From Anaeromyxobacter soli (GTDB taxonomy: Bacteria; Myxococcota; Myxococcia; Myxococcales; Anaeromyxobacteraceae), in the NCBI RefSeq assembly GCF_022808855.1, contig NZ_JAKZLF010000035.1:1-43530 (forward strand): a stretch of DNA of 43,530 nt, given 5' to 3'. The notes beneath the pieces are model-generated. The model ran no database searches. It saw nothing but the letters and a program-made list of their open reading frames with translations, and was not told the origin of the DNA. This document shows positions 17,073 to 26,111 of this stretch, piece by piece (the first letter of the stretch is position 1; the number at the start of each line of letters is the position of its first letter). The position numbers and the translations under genes are program-made.

Positions 17073-17252
17073 GTCTCCTCCGGTGAGGGCTCGGAGAGCC
17101 CGCGCCTGCGAGAATCGCGCCGCCACGGCGGCGGTCCGGGCAGGCGTAAGGCAGCACTTTCGTGAGCCGCGCGTCCGCGAAACCTGTAAGTAAGGGGGGA
17201 TATACCGCGAAGCGCGCCATCTCGCGAGGCGCGCCGCCGTCGGTGCGCCCTG

Positions 17253-19244
17253 ATGCTCGTGCTCCCGGATGAAACAGACCGCTCGTCACTCCGGCGGCGC
17301 CTCGACCGTGCGTGGGAGCGCTTCCTGCGAGACGGGGGGCTGGAGGGGGTCCGGCCCGAGATCGCGCGCTCGTGGACGCGCTCCCGCGATCTCTACGCCG
17401 TGCACCCGGCGTTGCGGCGCGCGCCGCTCGACGCGAGCGGCGAGGTCCTGCGCCGCCGCGGCGAGGACGAGACCTTCGAGCTCGCGCGCCCGGTGCTCGC
17501 CCGGTTCGCGGCGCAGCTCGGGGAGGCGGGCCACGCCCTCGTGCTCCTCGACGCGGAGGGGGCGGTCCTGTCCGTGGGCGGAGATCCGCAGACCGTCGCG
17601 CACCTCGCCGAGCTGAACCTCTGCCCGGGCGCGAGCTGGCGCGAGGAGGCGGCCGGCACGAACGCGGCCGGCACCGCGCTCGCCGAGCGGCGCGCCGTGG
17701 AGGTCTTCGCGTCCGAGCACTTCGTGGAGGCGTGGCACCCCTGGGCGAGCGCCGCGGCGCCGATCCTCGCGCCCGGCTCCGCCGAGATCTCGGCGATCGT
17801 GCAGGTGACGGGGCCGTGGGACGCCCGGGAGCGGCACGGGCTCGTCGTCGCCTCGGCGGTCGCGGCGGCCATCGAGGAGCGGCTCCGCGCGCGCCAGGAG
17901 GTGCGCGAGGAGCTCGTGCGCCACGCGCTGCGCGCGGCCCGGAGCACGGGCGAGGCGGTGGTCGCGGTCGACGCGCGCGGGCGCGTGATCGCGGAGAACG
18001 ACGCCGCGCGCCGGCGGTTCCCGCTCGACGACGGCGAGCTCCCGCGCGCGGTGCGGGAGCGGCTCCTCGCGGCGCTGCGCGCGGGCGAGGCCTCCCGGGA
18101 CGAGGAGCTCACGCTGGAGTGGCCGGGCGCGGGGGACGAGCGCCGGCGCGCCGTCGGCTCCGTGGTGGCGCACGAGCGGCGCGCGGTGGGCGCGATCCTG
18201 CGCCTCCCCGCGCCGGCGGCGCCGCGCGCGGCGCGAGGGGCGGCCCGCCAGCGGCTCACCACGCGCTACGGGCTCGAGGCGATCCTCGGCGAGTCGCTGC
18301 GGCTGCGCGCGGCGCTCCAGCTCGCCGAGGTCGCGTCGCGGAACGATCTCCCCGTGGTGCTGCACGGCGAGTCCGGGACGGGGAAGGAGCTCTTCGCGCA
18401 CGGCATCCACGCCGGCGGCGCCCGCGCCGGCGCGCCGTTCGTGGTGCTGAACTGCGGCGCCATCCCCGCCGCGCTCGTCGAGGCGGAGCTCTTCGGCTAC
18501 GAGCCCGGGACGTTCACCGGCGCCCAGCGGGAGGGCAAGGCGGGGAAGTTCGAGGAGGCGGACGGCGGGACGCTCTTCCTCGACGAGGTCAGCGAGCTCC
18601 CGCTCCAGGCGCAGACGGCGCTCCTGCGCGTCGTCCAGGAGTCCGAGGTGGTCCGGCTGGGCGGGAGCGCTCCCCGCCGCGTGGACGTGCGGGTGGTGGC
18701 CGCGACCAACCGGCGCCTGTACGACCAGGTGGAGGCCGGCCGGTTCCGCCAGGACCTCTACTTCCGCCTCAACGTGCTCCACGTGGACATCCCGCCCCTG
18801 CGCGAGCGGAGCGAGGACGTGCCGCTCCTCGCCCGCGCGTTCCTGCGCGAGGCCGAGGAGCGGATGGGCCGCGACGGGCTCGAGCTGTCGGAGGCCTCGA
18901 AGGCGCTGCTCCTCGCCCACCCCTGGCCGGGGAACGTCCGGGAGCTCAAGAACGTGCTCATGCGCGCGGCCGCGGTCGTCGCGGGACCTCGCATCGAGCC
19001 GGCCGACCTGCGGCTGGCGCCGGTGCGCGGCCTCCCGGCGCCGGTCCGCGCCGAGGTGGCGCCTGCGCCCGCCGCGGAGCGCCCGCCCGCGCCGCCGGTC
19101 CGCGAGGGCGAGGGACCGGAGCGCGACGAGCTCGTCGCCGCGCTCGACGCGTGCGGCTGGAACATCGCGCGCACCGCGACCTCGCTCGGCGTCTCGCGGA
19201 TGACGCTCTACCGGCGCCTGCGGAAGTTCGGCATCACGCGCTAA
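17253..19244 (+). CDS. Sigma-54-dependent transcriptional activator, AcoR-like, probable regulator of the formate dehydrogenase operon
   Basis: 663 residues. An N-terminal GAF-type input domain (about 60-210) shows the AcoR-family text AAGTNAAGTALAERRAVEVFASEHF. A PAS-like segment (about 225-320) follows. The AAA+ domain has Walker A GESGTGKE (372-379), Walker [14 protein letters not shown], the arginine-finger region and AHPWPGNVRELKN. The C-terminus is a Fis-type HTH (ARTATSLGVSRMTLYRRLRKFGI). The sigma-54 contact loop reads GTFTGA (419-424) rather than GAFTGA. It is divergent from the sensor gene and lies directly upstream of the formate dehydrogenase operon, whose promoter is -24/-12 type with two palindromes, so that operon is the obvious target (inference). 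The start ATG has a weak ribosome site. Confidence 0.92.
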   Translation: MLVLPDETDRSSLRRRLDRAWERFLRDGGLEGVRPEIARSWTRSRDLYAVHPALRRAPLDASGEVLRRRGEDETFELARPVLARFAAQLGEAGHALVLLDAEGAVLSVGGDPQTVAHLAELNLCPGASWREEAAGTNAAGTALAERRAVEVFASEHFVEAWHPWASAAAPILAPGSAEISAIVQVTGPWDARERHGLVVASAVAAAIEERLRARQEVREELVRHALRAARSTGEAVVAVDARGRVIAENDAARRRFPLDDGELPRAVRERLLAALRAGEASRDEELTLEWPGAGDERRRAVGSVVAHERRAVGAILRLPAPAAPRAARGAARQRLTTRYGLEAILGESLRLRAALQLAEVASRNDLPVVLHGESGTGKELFAHGIHAGGARAGAPFVVLNCGAIPAALVEAELFGYEPGTFTGAQREGKAGKFEEADGGTLFLDEVSELPLQAQTALLRVVQESEVVRLGGSAPRRVDVRVVAATNRRLYDQVEAGRFRQDLYFRLNVLHVDIPPLRERSEDVPLLARAFLREAEERMGRDGLELSEASKALLLAHPWPGNVRELKNVLMRAAAVVAGPRIEPADLRLAPVRGLPAPVRAEVAPAPAAERPPAPPVREGEGPERDELVAALDACGWNIARTATSLGVSRMTLYRRLRKFGITR

Positions 19245-19290
19245 ACGACAGTTCGTGGATTCGCGATCACCGTCGGTGACGCGAATCACA

Positions 19291-19505
19291 GGCGAGCGAC
19301 GCGAGCCCGCCGGGGCGGCGCCGCGGAAGCGGCGAAGCGGCTTCGTGCCGGGGGGCGCACACGACGCGCCCCCCGGACCCCCTGCTCGCTCCGGCGCAGC
19401 CTCATCCGGCTGCGCCTGCGTTCGCCCTCGGCGGCGCACGGGACCCGGCGCGCAGGGGTGGGGCCCCGACGAGCTTGCTCGTCGGGGCGGGGGCGCAGCC
19501 CCCGT
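19291..19505. repeat. Structured dispersed repeat, copy A (three consecutive hairpins)
   Basis: In the 553-bp gap between the activator and the formate dehydrogenase gene. Three perfect hairpins follow one another: 19348-19376 (11-bp stem, 7-base loop), 19393-19416 (9-bp stem, 6-base loop) and 19464-19487 (11-bp stem, TT loop). The left part and the right-hand 75 bp recur at 32705-32832, and the right tip (GGGCGCAGCCC) again near 34922. It looks like a non-coding MITE- or REP-like element; no protein frame is convincing. Confidence 0.7.
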
Positions 19506-19515
19506 TCGAACATGA

Positions 19516-19568
19516 TGTCACGCACCGTCCGCGTGACATGTCACACGCGCACCCGTGACACCTGTGAC
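19516..19568 (+). promoter_or_regulatory. Paired palindromic upstream activator sites for the formate dehydrogenase operon
   Basis: Two inverted repeats TGTCAC-N11-GTGACA (19516-19538) and TGTCAC-N10-GTGACA (19539-19560) abut each other, and a further half-site TGTGAC is at 19563-19568. Their centres lie about 115 and 138 bp before the -24 element at 19664, the usual range for enhancer sites of sigma-54 activators. The natural candidate to bind is the Fis-HTH activator encoded next door. Confidence 0.65.
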
Positions 19569-19662
19569 GGTCCGGCCGCCTGAGGCGGCCGCCGGCCCCG
19601 CAAACTCCGTCGCGCGCCGGTTCTCCGGAACGCGGCGGCGCAACCGTTTCGCCTCCGCCCGC

Positions 19663-19678
19663 TGGCAGGTGTCTTGCT
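19663..19678 (+). promoter_or_regulatory. Sigma-54 (-24/-12) promoter of the formate dehydrogenase operon
   Basis: TGGCAG-GTGTC-TTGCT: GG and GC are separated by exactly 10 bases as RpoN requires, and the match to TGGCAC-N5-TTGCW misses one base. Transcription would start near 19689, giving a leader of about 108 bases to the ATG at 19798. An AAAAAA stretch follows at 19704-19709. Confidence 0.75.
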
Positions 19679-19797
19679 CTGGGGCGTCCCGACGCACGAA
19701 GGCCAAAAAAGACCTGAGCAGTCAGGTACATGCGGCGGTCGTCGCGAAGGCTTCGCACTCCAGCAGCAGTCGGCAGCAGTCACCGGAAAGGGAAGCG

Positions 19798-22700
19798 ATG
19801 AGCATCAGCAGAAGAAACTGGCTGAAGTTGACGGCTGGCGGCGGCACCGGCCTCGCGCTGGCCGAGCTCGGGTTCAGCGCGTCGAAGGTCCAGGCGGCGA
19901 CGGGGCACCTGAAGCTCACGGGCGCGAAGCAGTTCACCACCGCCTGTAACTTCTGCTCCTGCGGCTGCGGGATGGTCTGCAACGTGGTGGACGGCAAGCT
20001 CGTCAACCTCGAGGGAGACCCGGACCACGTCATCAACCAGGGCGCGCTCTGCTCGAAGGGCGCCGCGATGCAGGCGACCCACGAGTCCGACCGGCGCGTG
20101 AAGACGCCGCTGTACCGGGCGCCGGGCTCTGATCGCTGGCAGGAGCTCTCCTGGGAGGAGGCGCTCGAGAAGCTCGCGCGCAAGGTGAAGGACGTCCGCG
20201 ACTCGACCTGGATCGCCACCGAGCGGGACGGCGACGTCGAGTACCCGGTCAACCGCACCGACGCGATCGGCTTCCTCGGCGGCGCGCAGAACACGAACGA
20301 GGAGTGCTACCTCTGGAACAAGATGGGGAGGCTCTTCGGGACGAACTTCGTCGAGCACCAGGCCCGACTTTGACACAGCCCCACGGTCCCCAGTCTGGGG
20401 GCCACGTTCGGCCGTGGCGCGATGACGAACCACTGGGCGGATCTGCAGAACGCCAAGGTGTTCCTCATCGAGGGCAGCAACGCCGCCGAGAACCACGTGA
20501 TGTCGATGAAGTGGATCCGGAAGGCGCAGGAGAAGGGCGCGAAGATCATCCACGTCGACCCGCGGTTCAACCGCACCTCGTCGATCGCGGACATCTACGC
20601 GCGCATCCGCCCGGGCGCTGACATCGCGTTCCTCGGGGCGGTCATCAACCACGTCCTCCAGCAGGGGCTGTACGACGCGGAGTACGTGAAGCTGCACACG
20701 AACGCGCTCCTGCTCGCGAAGGACGAGTTCGCCCTCGAGGACGGCGTCTTCACCGGCTACCACGAGGACAAGCACAAGTACGACACGGCCTCGTGGGCGT
20801 ACGACCTCGACGCGGCGACGCAGAAGCCGAAGAAGGCGGCGAGCCTCGACGACCCGCGCTGCGTCTTCTCGAAGCTGAAGGCGCACTTCGCGCGGTACAC
20901 GCCCGAGGTGGCCGAGGAGATCTCCGGCGTGCCGGCGGAGCAGGTGAAGCTCATCGCCGAGACGTTCGCGAACAACCGCCCCGGCACGATCCTGTACGCG
21001 CTCGGGATGACGCAGCACACGGTGGGCATCCAGAACATCCGCTGCTACGGCATCCTGCAGCTGCTCCTCGGCAACATCGGCAAGGCCGGCGGCGGCGTGA
21101 ACGCGCTGCGCGGCGAGCCGAACGTCCAGGGCGCCTGCGACATGTCCGTCCTGAACGGCTACATGTTCGGCTACATCAACGCGCCGAACCACAACCACCC
21201 GACGCTCGAGGCGTGGACGAAGGACAACGGCACCTTCCGCCGGAAGTTCACCGTCAACGGCCTCAAGGCGTGGTTCGGCGAGAACGCCACCGCCGAGAAC
21301 GACTTCGGCTGGAGGTGGCTCCCGAAGAAGAACGGCGCGAAGGACTACACCGTCTTCGGGATGATCGACGACGCCTACGCCGGGAAGCTGAAGCTCCTGT
21401 GGGCCGTGGGTCAGAACCCGATGGTCACGAACCCGAACCTGAACTACGTGCACGAGGCGCTGTCGAAGCTCGACATGCTCGTGGTGCAGGAGCTCTGGGA
21501 CACGGAGACGGCGAGCTTCTGGCAGCGGCCGGGCGCCGACCCGAAGGCGATCAAGACCGAGGTGCTGCTCCTCCCCGCCGCCTACTTCATGGAGAAGGAG
21601 GGCACGATCAGCGGCTCCGGCCGCCTCGTGCAGTGGCGCTACGCGGCGGTGAAGCCGCCCGGCAAGGCGAAGGCCGACCTCGAGATCATCGACACGGTCT
21701 TCCGCAAGGTCCGGGACCTGTACGCGGGCTCGACGGATCCGAAGGACGAGCCGCTCGCGAAGGCGGTCTGGAACTACCCCGCCGAGCACACGGCGGAGGC
21801 GGTGCTCCAGGAGATCGGCGGCCGCGTCCTCTCGGAGGTCACGCTCCCCGACGGCAAGGTGCTGAAGCCGGGCGCCTTCGTGGGCGGCATCGGGCAGCTC
21901 CAGGCGGACGGCTCGACCTCCTCGGGCGCCTGGATCTACGCGGGCGTCTTCGGCGGCGGGAAGAACCTCTCGAAGCGCCGCGACGCGAAGACCGATCCCT
22001 CGGGGCTCGGCATGTTCCCGGGCTTCGCGTGGACCTGGCCGGGCAACATGAAGATCCTCTACAACCGCGCCTCCTGCGACGCGGACGGCAAGCCCTGGCC
22101 CGGCACGACTCCGCTCGTCTGGTGGGACGCGACCGAGAAGAAGTGGAAGGGCGTGGACACGCCGGACGTGCCGGACGCCACGAAGGGCCCGGAGACGCCG
22201 GAGGGCCAGCGCGCGTTCCGCATGAACGGCGAGGGCATCGGCCGGCTCATGGCGGCGGTCTACAAGGACCCCGACGCCAAGGAGAAGGGGCTGCCGCGCG
22301 ACGGCTCGTACACGCCGAAGGACGGCCCGTTCCCCGAGTTCTACGAGCCCATCGAGAGCCCGGTCGCGAACGTGCTGCACCCGAAGGCCCAGCACAACCC
22401 GTGCGTGAAGTACCCGCGCGTCCCGGGCAAGCAGCCCGTCGGCACGGCGAAGGACTTCCCGTACGTCCTCATGACGTCCTCCATCGCGGAGCACTGGTGC
22501 GCCGGGTCCACGACCCGCAACGTGCCGTGGCTCAACGAGCTGCAGCCGGAGTGCGTCGTCGAGCTGCCGACCCAGCTCGCCGAGAAGCTGCGCGTGAAGG
22601 GCGGCGACAAGGTGCGGGTCTCGTCGGCGCGCGGTGAGATGGTCGTGAAGGCCGTCGTCACGAAGCGGATGCAGGTCATGAAGATCGCCGGCCAGGACGT

Positions 22701-22866
22701 GCCGGTCGTGTGGATGCCCTACAACTGGGGGTTCAAGGGGCTCTCGACCGGCCCGTCGACGAACGTGCTGACCATCGACGCCGTCGATCCGGGCGCAGGC
22801 ACGCAGGAGACGAAGGCCTGCCTCGTCAACGTGGTGCCCGTGGAGGAGGCGGTGGCGCAGCGGTAG
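19798..22866 (+). CDS. fdnG: Formate dehydrogenase catalytic subunit, selenocysteine-containing, Tat-exported
   Basis: Oxidises formate to CO2 at a bis-MGD Mo/W site in the periplasm. The frame runs through an in-frame TGA (20371-20373) read as selenocysteine, Sec192, in the context EHQARL-U-HSPTV, exactly where FdnG/FdhF enzymes carry it. The full product is 1022 residues (E. coli FdnG 1015). N-terminus: twin-arginine signal SRRNWLKLTAGG. [4Fe-4S] ligands are C50, C53, C57 and C85. Downstream are NHWADLQNAKVFLIEGSNAAENH and the C-terminal cofactor domain with EHWCAGSTTRNVPWLNELQPE. The ATG at 19798 follows GGAAAGGGAAG. Gene callers that ignore Sec would split it into 19798-20373 and 20422-22866. 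First gene of the operon with the fused membrane subunit. Confidence 0.95.
20371..20403 (+). promoter_or_regulatory. UGA selenocysteine codon with bacterial SECIS hairpin
   Basis: Eleven bases after the TGA a hairpin begins (GGTCCCCA / TGGGGGCC, 20385-20403) with apex GTC and one U-G pair or bulge at T20387. In E. coli fdhF the TGA is likewise followed by 11 bases and then a short stem whose loop contains GGUC with a bulged U. The match in distance and shape supports SelB-dependent recoding. Confidence 0.85.
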
Positions 22867-22896
22867 CCGGCTGCGACGCGCCGAAAGGACAAGACC

Positions 22897-25119
22897 ATGA
22901 GCAACGCCACGTTGATCGATACGACGAAGTGCATCGGGTGCCGCTCGTGCCAGGTCACCTGCAAGCAGTGGAACGACATGCCGGCGGAGCGCACGCAGCT
23001 CAACCCCTCCGTCGGCCTGCAGAACCCGCTCACGCTCTCCGCGAAGACCCTGACCGTCGTCACGCCGCACGAGGTCGACGCGCCGAGCGCGCCGGGCGGG
23101 CTGCAGTACGTCTTCGCGAAGCGGCAGTGCATGCACTGTGACGAGCCGGCCTGCGCGTCGGCCTGCCCGGTGACCGCCATCCACAAGACCAAGGAAGGGC
23201 CGGTCGTCTACGACGAGTCGAAGTGCATCGGCTGCCGCTACTGCATGTGGGCCTGCCCGTGGAGCGTGCCCATGGCGGAGTGGGACTCGCTCGCGCCGAA
23301 GATCCACAAGTGCGACATGTGCCACGGCCGGGCGCAGGAGCCCGCGCCCGCGCTGCGCAACGGCGAGGCGCTCACCGGCGAGGATCACCAGCGGTTCGCC
23401 GCGGCGATCGCGCTGCCGGCCTGCGTGAAGCAGTGCCCGGCGGGGGCGCTGAAGTTCGGGGACCGCGAGGAGCTCCTCCGCGAGGCCCGCGAGCGGATGG
23501 CGGCGAGCCCGGGGAAGTACGTCGACCACGTCTACGGAGAGAAGGAGGCCGGCGGCACGAACATGCTGTACCTCGCCTCCGTGCCGTTCTCGACGCTCGG
23601 GTTCCCGCAGGTCGGGACCGAGCCCCTCCCGCGGCGGAGCGCGGTCGCGCTCGGCGCGGTGCCGCCCGCCGTCATCGGCGTGGGCGCCGCGCTCGGCGGG
23701 GCCTACGCGCTGCACAAGCGGCGCGAGGAGGTCGCCAGGATGGAGCCGAGGCAGCTCAAGGCGGCGCACGCCGCGAAGCCGGACGCGCACGACGCCCACG
23801 TCGAGTTCGCGCCCGTGAAGTCCAAGCTCTGGACGCCCGCGAACATCCTGCTCGCGGCGCTCATGGCCTTCGGCGGCGGCTCGTTCGTGGCCCGGTTCGC
23901 GCTGGGCCTCGGCGGCGCGACGAACCTCTCCGACACCTGGGCGTGGGGGCTCTGGATCGTCTTCGACCTCGTCTGGATCGCGGTCGCGGCCGGCGCCTTC
24001 GCGACGGCGGGCCTCATCTACGTGTTCCAGCGGAAGGACCTCTACTCCATCGGGCGCTCGGCCGTGCTCATGGGGCTCCTCAGCTACTCGTTCGTCACGG
24101 TGACGCTGCTCGCCGACCTCGGCCTGCCGTGGCACTTCTGGCAGCTCGCGCTGAACGCCCCCGAGCACTCGGCGATGTTCGAGGTCTCCTGGTGCGTCGG
24201 CCTCTACGTGACGGTCCTCCTCGCGGAGTTCCTGCCGGTGCCGTTCGAGCGGTGGGGCCTCGCGGGGGCGATGGAGACCTGGAAGCGCTGGTCGCCCGCC
24301 TACGTGGTCTTCGCCATCTCGGCGTTCGTGTACCTCATGTCCCGCAACCTCGTGTACACGGGCCTCGCCGCGGCGACCTTCGGCTTCATGGCCTGGGCGT
24401 TCCGCGCCCAGCCGGGCAAGAAGGCCGAGCCGATCATGCTCGCCATCGCGGCGGTGACGTTCTCCACGATGCACCAGAGCTCGCTCGGGTCGCTGTTCCT
24501 CCTCATGCCCGACAAGCTCGCCAGGGGCTGGTGGTCGCCGGTGATGCCGGTCTACTTCTTCCTCTCGGCGGTCGCGGCCGGCGTGGCGCTCATGGTGCTC
24601 GTGGAGATGTGGATCGCGAAGGGCTTCAAGCGCGCGCTCCGCATGGACCAGCTCGCGTCGCTCGGCAAGATCGCGTTCTTCGCGCTCGCGACCTACCTCG
24701 CGTTCCGCGTCGGGGACCTCGCGTTCCGCGGCGAGCTCGCGGCGGCGCTCACCGGCCCCAAGGCGGGGCTGCTCGCCGCGGAGCTGCTCGTGGGTGGCCT
24801 CCTCCCGCTCGCCGTCCTCGGCTCGGCGAGGCTGCGCGCGAACCCGAGGACGCTGTTCCTCGGCTCGCTCCTCGCCACCCTCGGCGTCGTGTTCAACCGC
24901 ATGAACGTGGTGGTGTTCGCGATGGACCTGAAGGGCGCCGCGCCGCAGATCGCGCCGCAGGGCTACTTCCCGAGCGTCGTCGAGTGGGGCATCTCCATCG
25001 GCCTCGTCGCCGCGACGATCTTCCTCTTCGGCCTCGCGACCCGGCACATGCCGGTCCTGCCGAAGCAGGAGGGCCCTGCGGCCGCCGAGGCGGATCGCGG
25101 GGCGGACGCCGCCGCGTAG
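22897..25119 (+). CDS. Fused formate dehydrogenase Fe-S (beta) and NrfD/HybB-type quinone-reducing membrane subunit
   Basis: 740 residues. The first about 190 hold sixteen cysteines (12, 15, 18, 22; 78, 81, 86, 90; 110, 113, 116, 120; 139, 142, 176, 180) in the HybA/FdnH pattern for four [4Fe-4S] clusters. A hydrophobic helix at about 243-262 is followed by a charged linker, and from about residue 305 come some eight to ten membrane spans of the NrfD/PsrC type, for example LYSIGRSAVLMGLLSYSFVTVTLL and AEFLPVPFERWG. So the electron conduit and the quinone site are one chain, replacing separate FdnH and cytochrome b FdnI. Starts 30 bp after the catalytic gene with AAAGGA before the ATG. Direction is probably formate to menaquinone (inference). 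Confidence 0.93.
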   Translation: MSNATLIDTTKCIGCRSCQVTCKQWNDMPAERTQLNPSVGLQNPLTLSAKTLTVVTPHEVDAPSAPGGLQYVFAKRQCMHCDEPACASACPVTAIHKTKEGPVVYDESKCIGCRYCMWACPWSVPMAEWDSLAPKIHKCDMCHGRAQEPAPALRNGEALTGEDHQRFAAAIALPACVKQCPAGALKFGDREELLREARERMAASPGKYVDHVYGEKEAGGTNMLYLASVPFSTLGFPQVGTEPLPRRSAVALGAVPPAVIGVGAALGGAYALHKRREEVARMEPRQLKAAHAAKPDAHDAHVEFAPVKSKLWTPANILLAALMAFGGGSFVARFALGLGGATNLSDTWAWGLWIVFDLVWIAVAAGAFATAGLIYVFQRKDLYSIGRSAVLMGLLSYSFVTVTLLADLGLPWHFWQLALNAPEHSAMFEVSWCVGLYVTVLLAEFLPVPFERWGLAGAMETWKRWSPAYVVFAISAFVYLMSRNLVYTGLAAATFGFMAWAFRAQPGKKAEPIMLAIAAVTFSTMHQSSLGSLFLLMPDKLARGWWSPVMPVYFFLSAVAAGVALMVLVEMWIAKGFKRALRMDQLASLGKIAFFALATYLAFRVGDLAFRGELAAALTGPKAGLLAAELLVGGLLPLAVLGSARLRANPRTLFLGSLLATLGVVFNRMNVVVFAMDLKGAAPQIAPQGYFPSVVEWGISIGLVAATIFLFGLATRHMPVLPKQEGPAAAEADRGADAAA

Positions 25120-25148
25120 CAGGGCCGCTCGCGCGGCTCCGTTCCGAA

Positions 25149-25180
25149 GGCCCCCGGTCGCTCGCGGCCGGGGGCCTCTT
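25149..25180 (+). terminator. Rho-independent-like terminator after the formate dehydrogenase operon
   Basis: A 9-bp perfect stem (GGCCCCCGG / CCGGGGGCC) with a 10-base loop and a short T-rich tail TCTT, 29 bases after the stop of the fused subunit. It lies before fdhE, so fdhE may be made by read-through or from a separate weak promoter. Confidence 0.7.
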
Positions 25181-25202
25181 CACTTGCTAGGATCACCGGA
25201 CG

Positions 25203-26042
25203 ATGACGAACGACGCAGCGACGAAGAAGTGGATCGAGAGCCACCCCTACCTCGAGGGCGTCGCGGCCTTCCAGGCGCTCGTCGAGGGCGCCGCCGCGGG
25301 GGCCGCGCCGCTGACGCGCCGCCCGGCGTGGGACGCCTACGTCGCGGATCTGGCCGCGGGCGTGCCGCTCCTGCGCAGCGCGCGCGCCCAGCTCGACGTC
25401 GCGCCCGAGGGCGGCGCCGCGCTCCGGACCATCGTGGCGCGCGTCGCGGCGGCCGACCTGCCCCCGTCCATCGCCGAGGGGGCGCGGGCGCTCGACGAGG
25501 AGCTCCGACAGGATCCGCGCGCCTCCGAGGCCGCGATCGCGTGGCTCGTGTGCGGCGCGCCGGAGAAGGGCGAGCCGGAGGGCGGAGGCCTCGTCCGTTA
25601 CCTGGGCTGGACCGCGCTCCAGCACGTGCTCGCGCCGGTCGTCGCCGAGTTCGACCGCTGGCGCGACGAGGAGCGCTGGGGCCGCGGAGACTGCCCGACC
25701 TGCGGCTCGGCTCCGACGATGGGCGCGCTCGTGACGGTCGCCGAGGGCCGCGGCCGGAGGCTCGCCTGCGGCGCCTGCCGGACGCGCTGGGCGTTCAAGC
25801 GCGTCGCCTGCCCCTTCTGCGGGAACGACGACGCCCACCGGCTCGGCGTCCTCGAGATCGATCAGGAGCCGGGCCTCCGGCTCGACGTGTGCGAGCAGTG
25901 CAAGGGCTACGTGAAGACGTACACCGGCACGCGCGACCTCGACCTCGTCCTCGCGGACTGGCCCACGCTGCACCTCGACGTGCTGGCCCGCGAGCGCGGC
26001 TACGAGCGGCTCGGCGTGTCGCTCTACGAGCTCGGGGCCTGA
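25203..26042 (+). CDS. fdhE: Formate dehydrogenase accessory protein FdhE
   Basis: Cytoplasmic maturation factor for Tat-exported formate dehydrogenases. The 279 residues show the family layout: a variable helical N-terminus, then four CxxC pairs in rubredoxin-like modules: CPTCG, CGACR, CPFCG and CEQCK, the last in VCEQCKGYVKTYTGTRDLDL. These bind iron or zinc, and FdhE is known to interact with the catalytic subunit before export. The ATG at 25203 lies 23 bp after the terminator. Together with fdhD on the other flank it completes a self-contained formate dehydrogenase maturation locus. SelA/B/C/D, needed for Sec, are not in the window. Confidence 0.94.
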   Translation: MTNDAATKKWIESHPYLEGVAAFQALVEGAAAGAAPLTRRPAWDAYVADLAAGVPLLRSARAQLDVAPEGGAALRTIVARVAAADLPPSIAEGARALDEELRQDPRASEAAIAWLVCGAPEKGEPEGGGLVRYLGWTALQHVLAPVVAEFDRWRDEERWGRGDCPTCGSAPTMGALVTVAEGRGRRLACGACRTRWAFKRVACPFCGNDDAHRLGVLEIDQEPGLRLDVCEQCKGYVKTYTGTRDLDLVLADWPTLHLDVLARERGYERLGVSLYELGA

Positions 26043-26111
26043 GGCGGAGACCGCCGCCGGCCCCCTCCGGAAAAGTGGACGCGCGGGGCGGGCCCGCGGG
26101 AAAAGAGGCGC

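Noticed and set aside
20371-20421. Reading the formate dehydrogenase as a pseudogene or two genes split by a stop
   Set aside because: Both parts are in the same frame, the TGA is at the Sec site, and a SECIS-like hairpin follows at the right distance.
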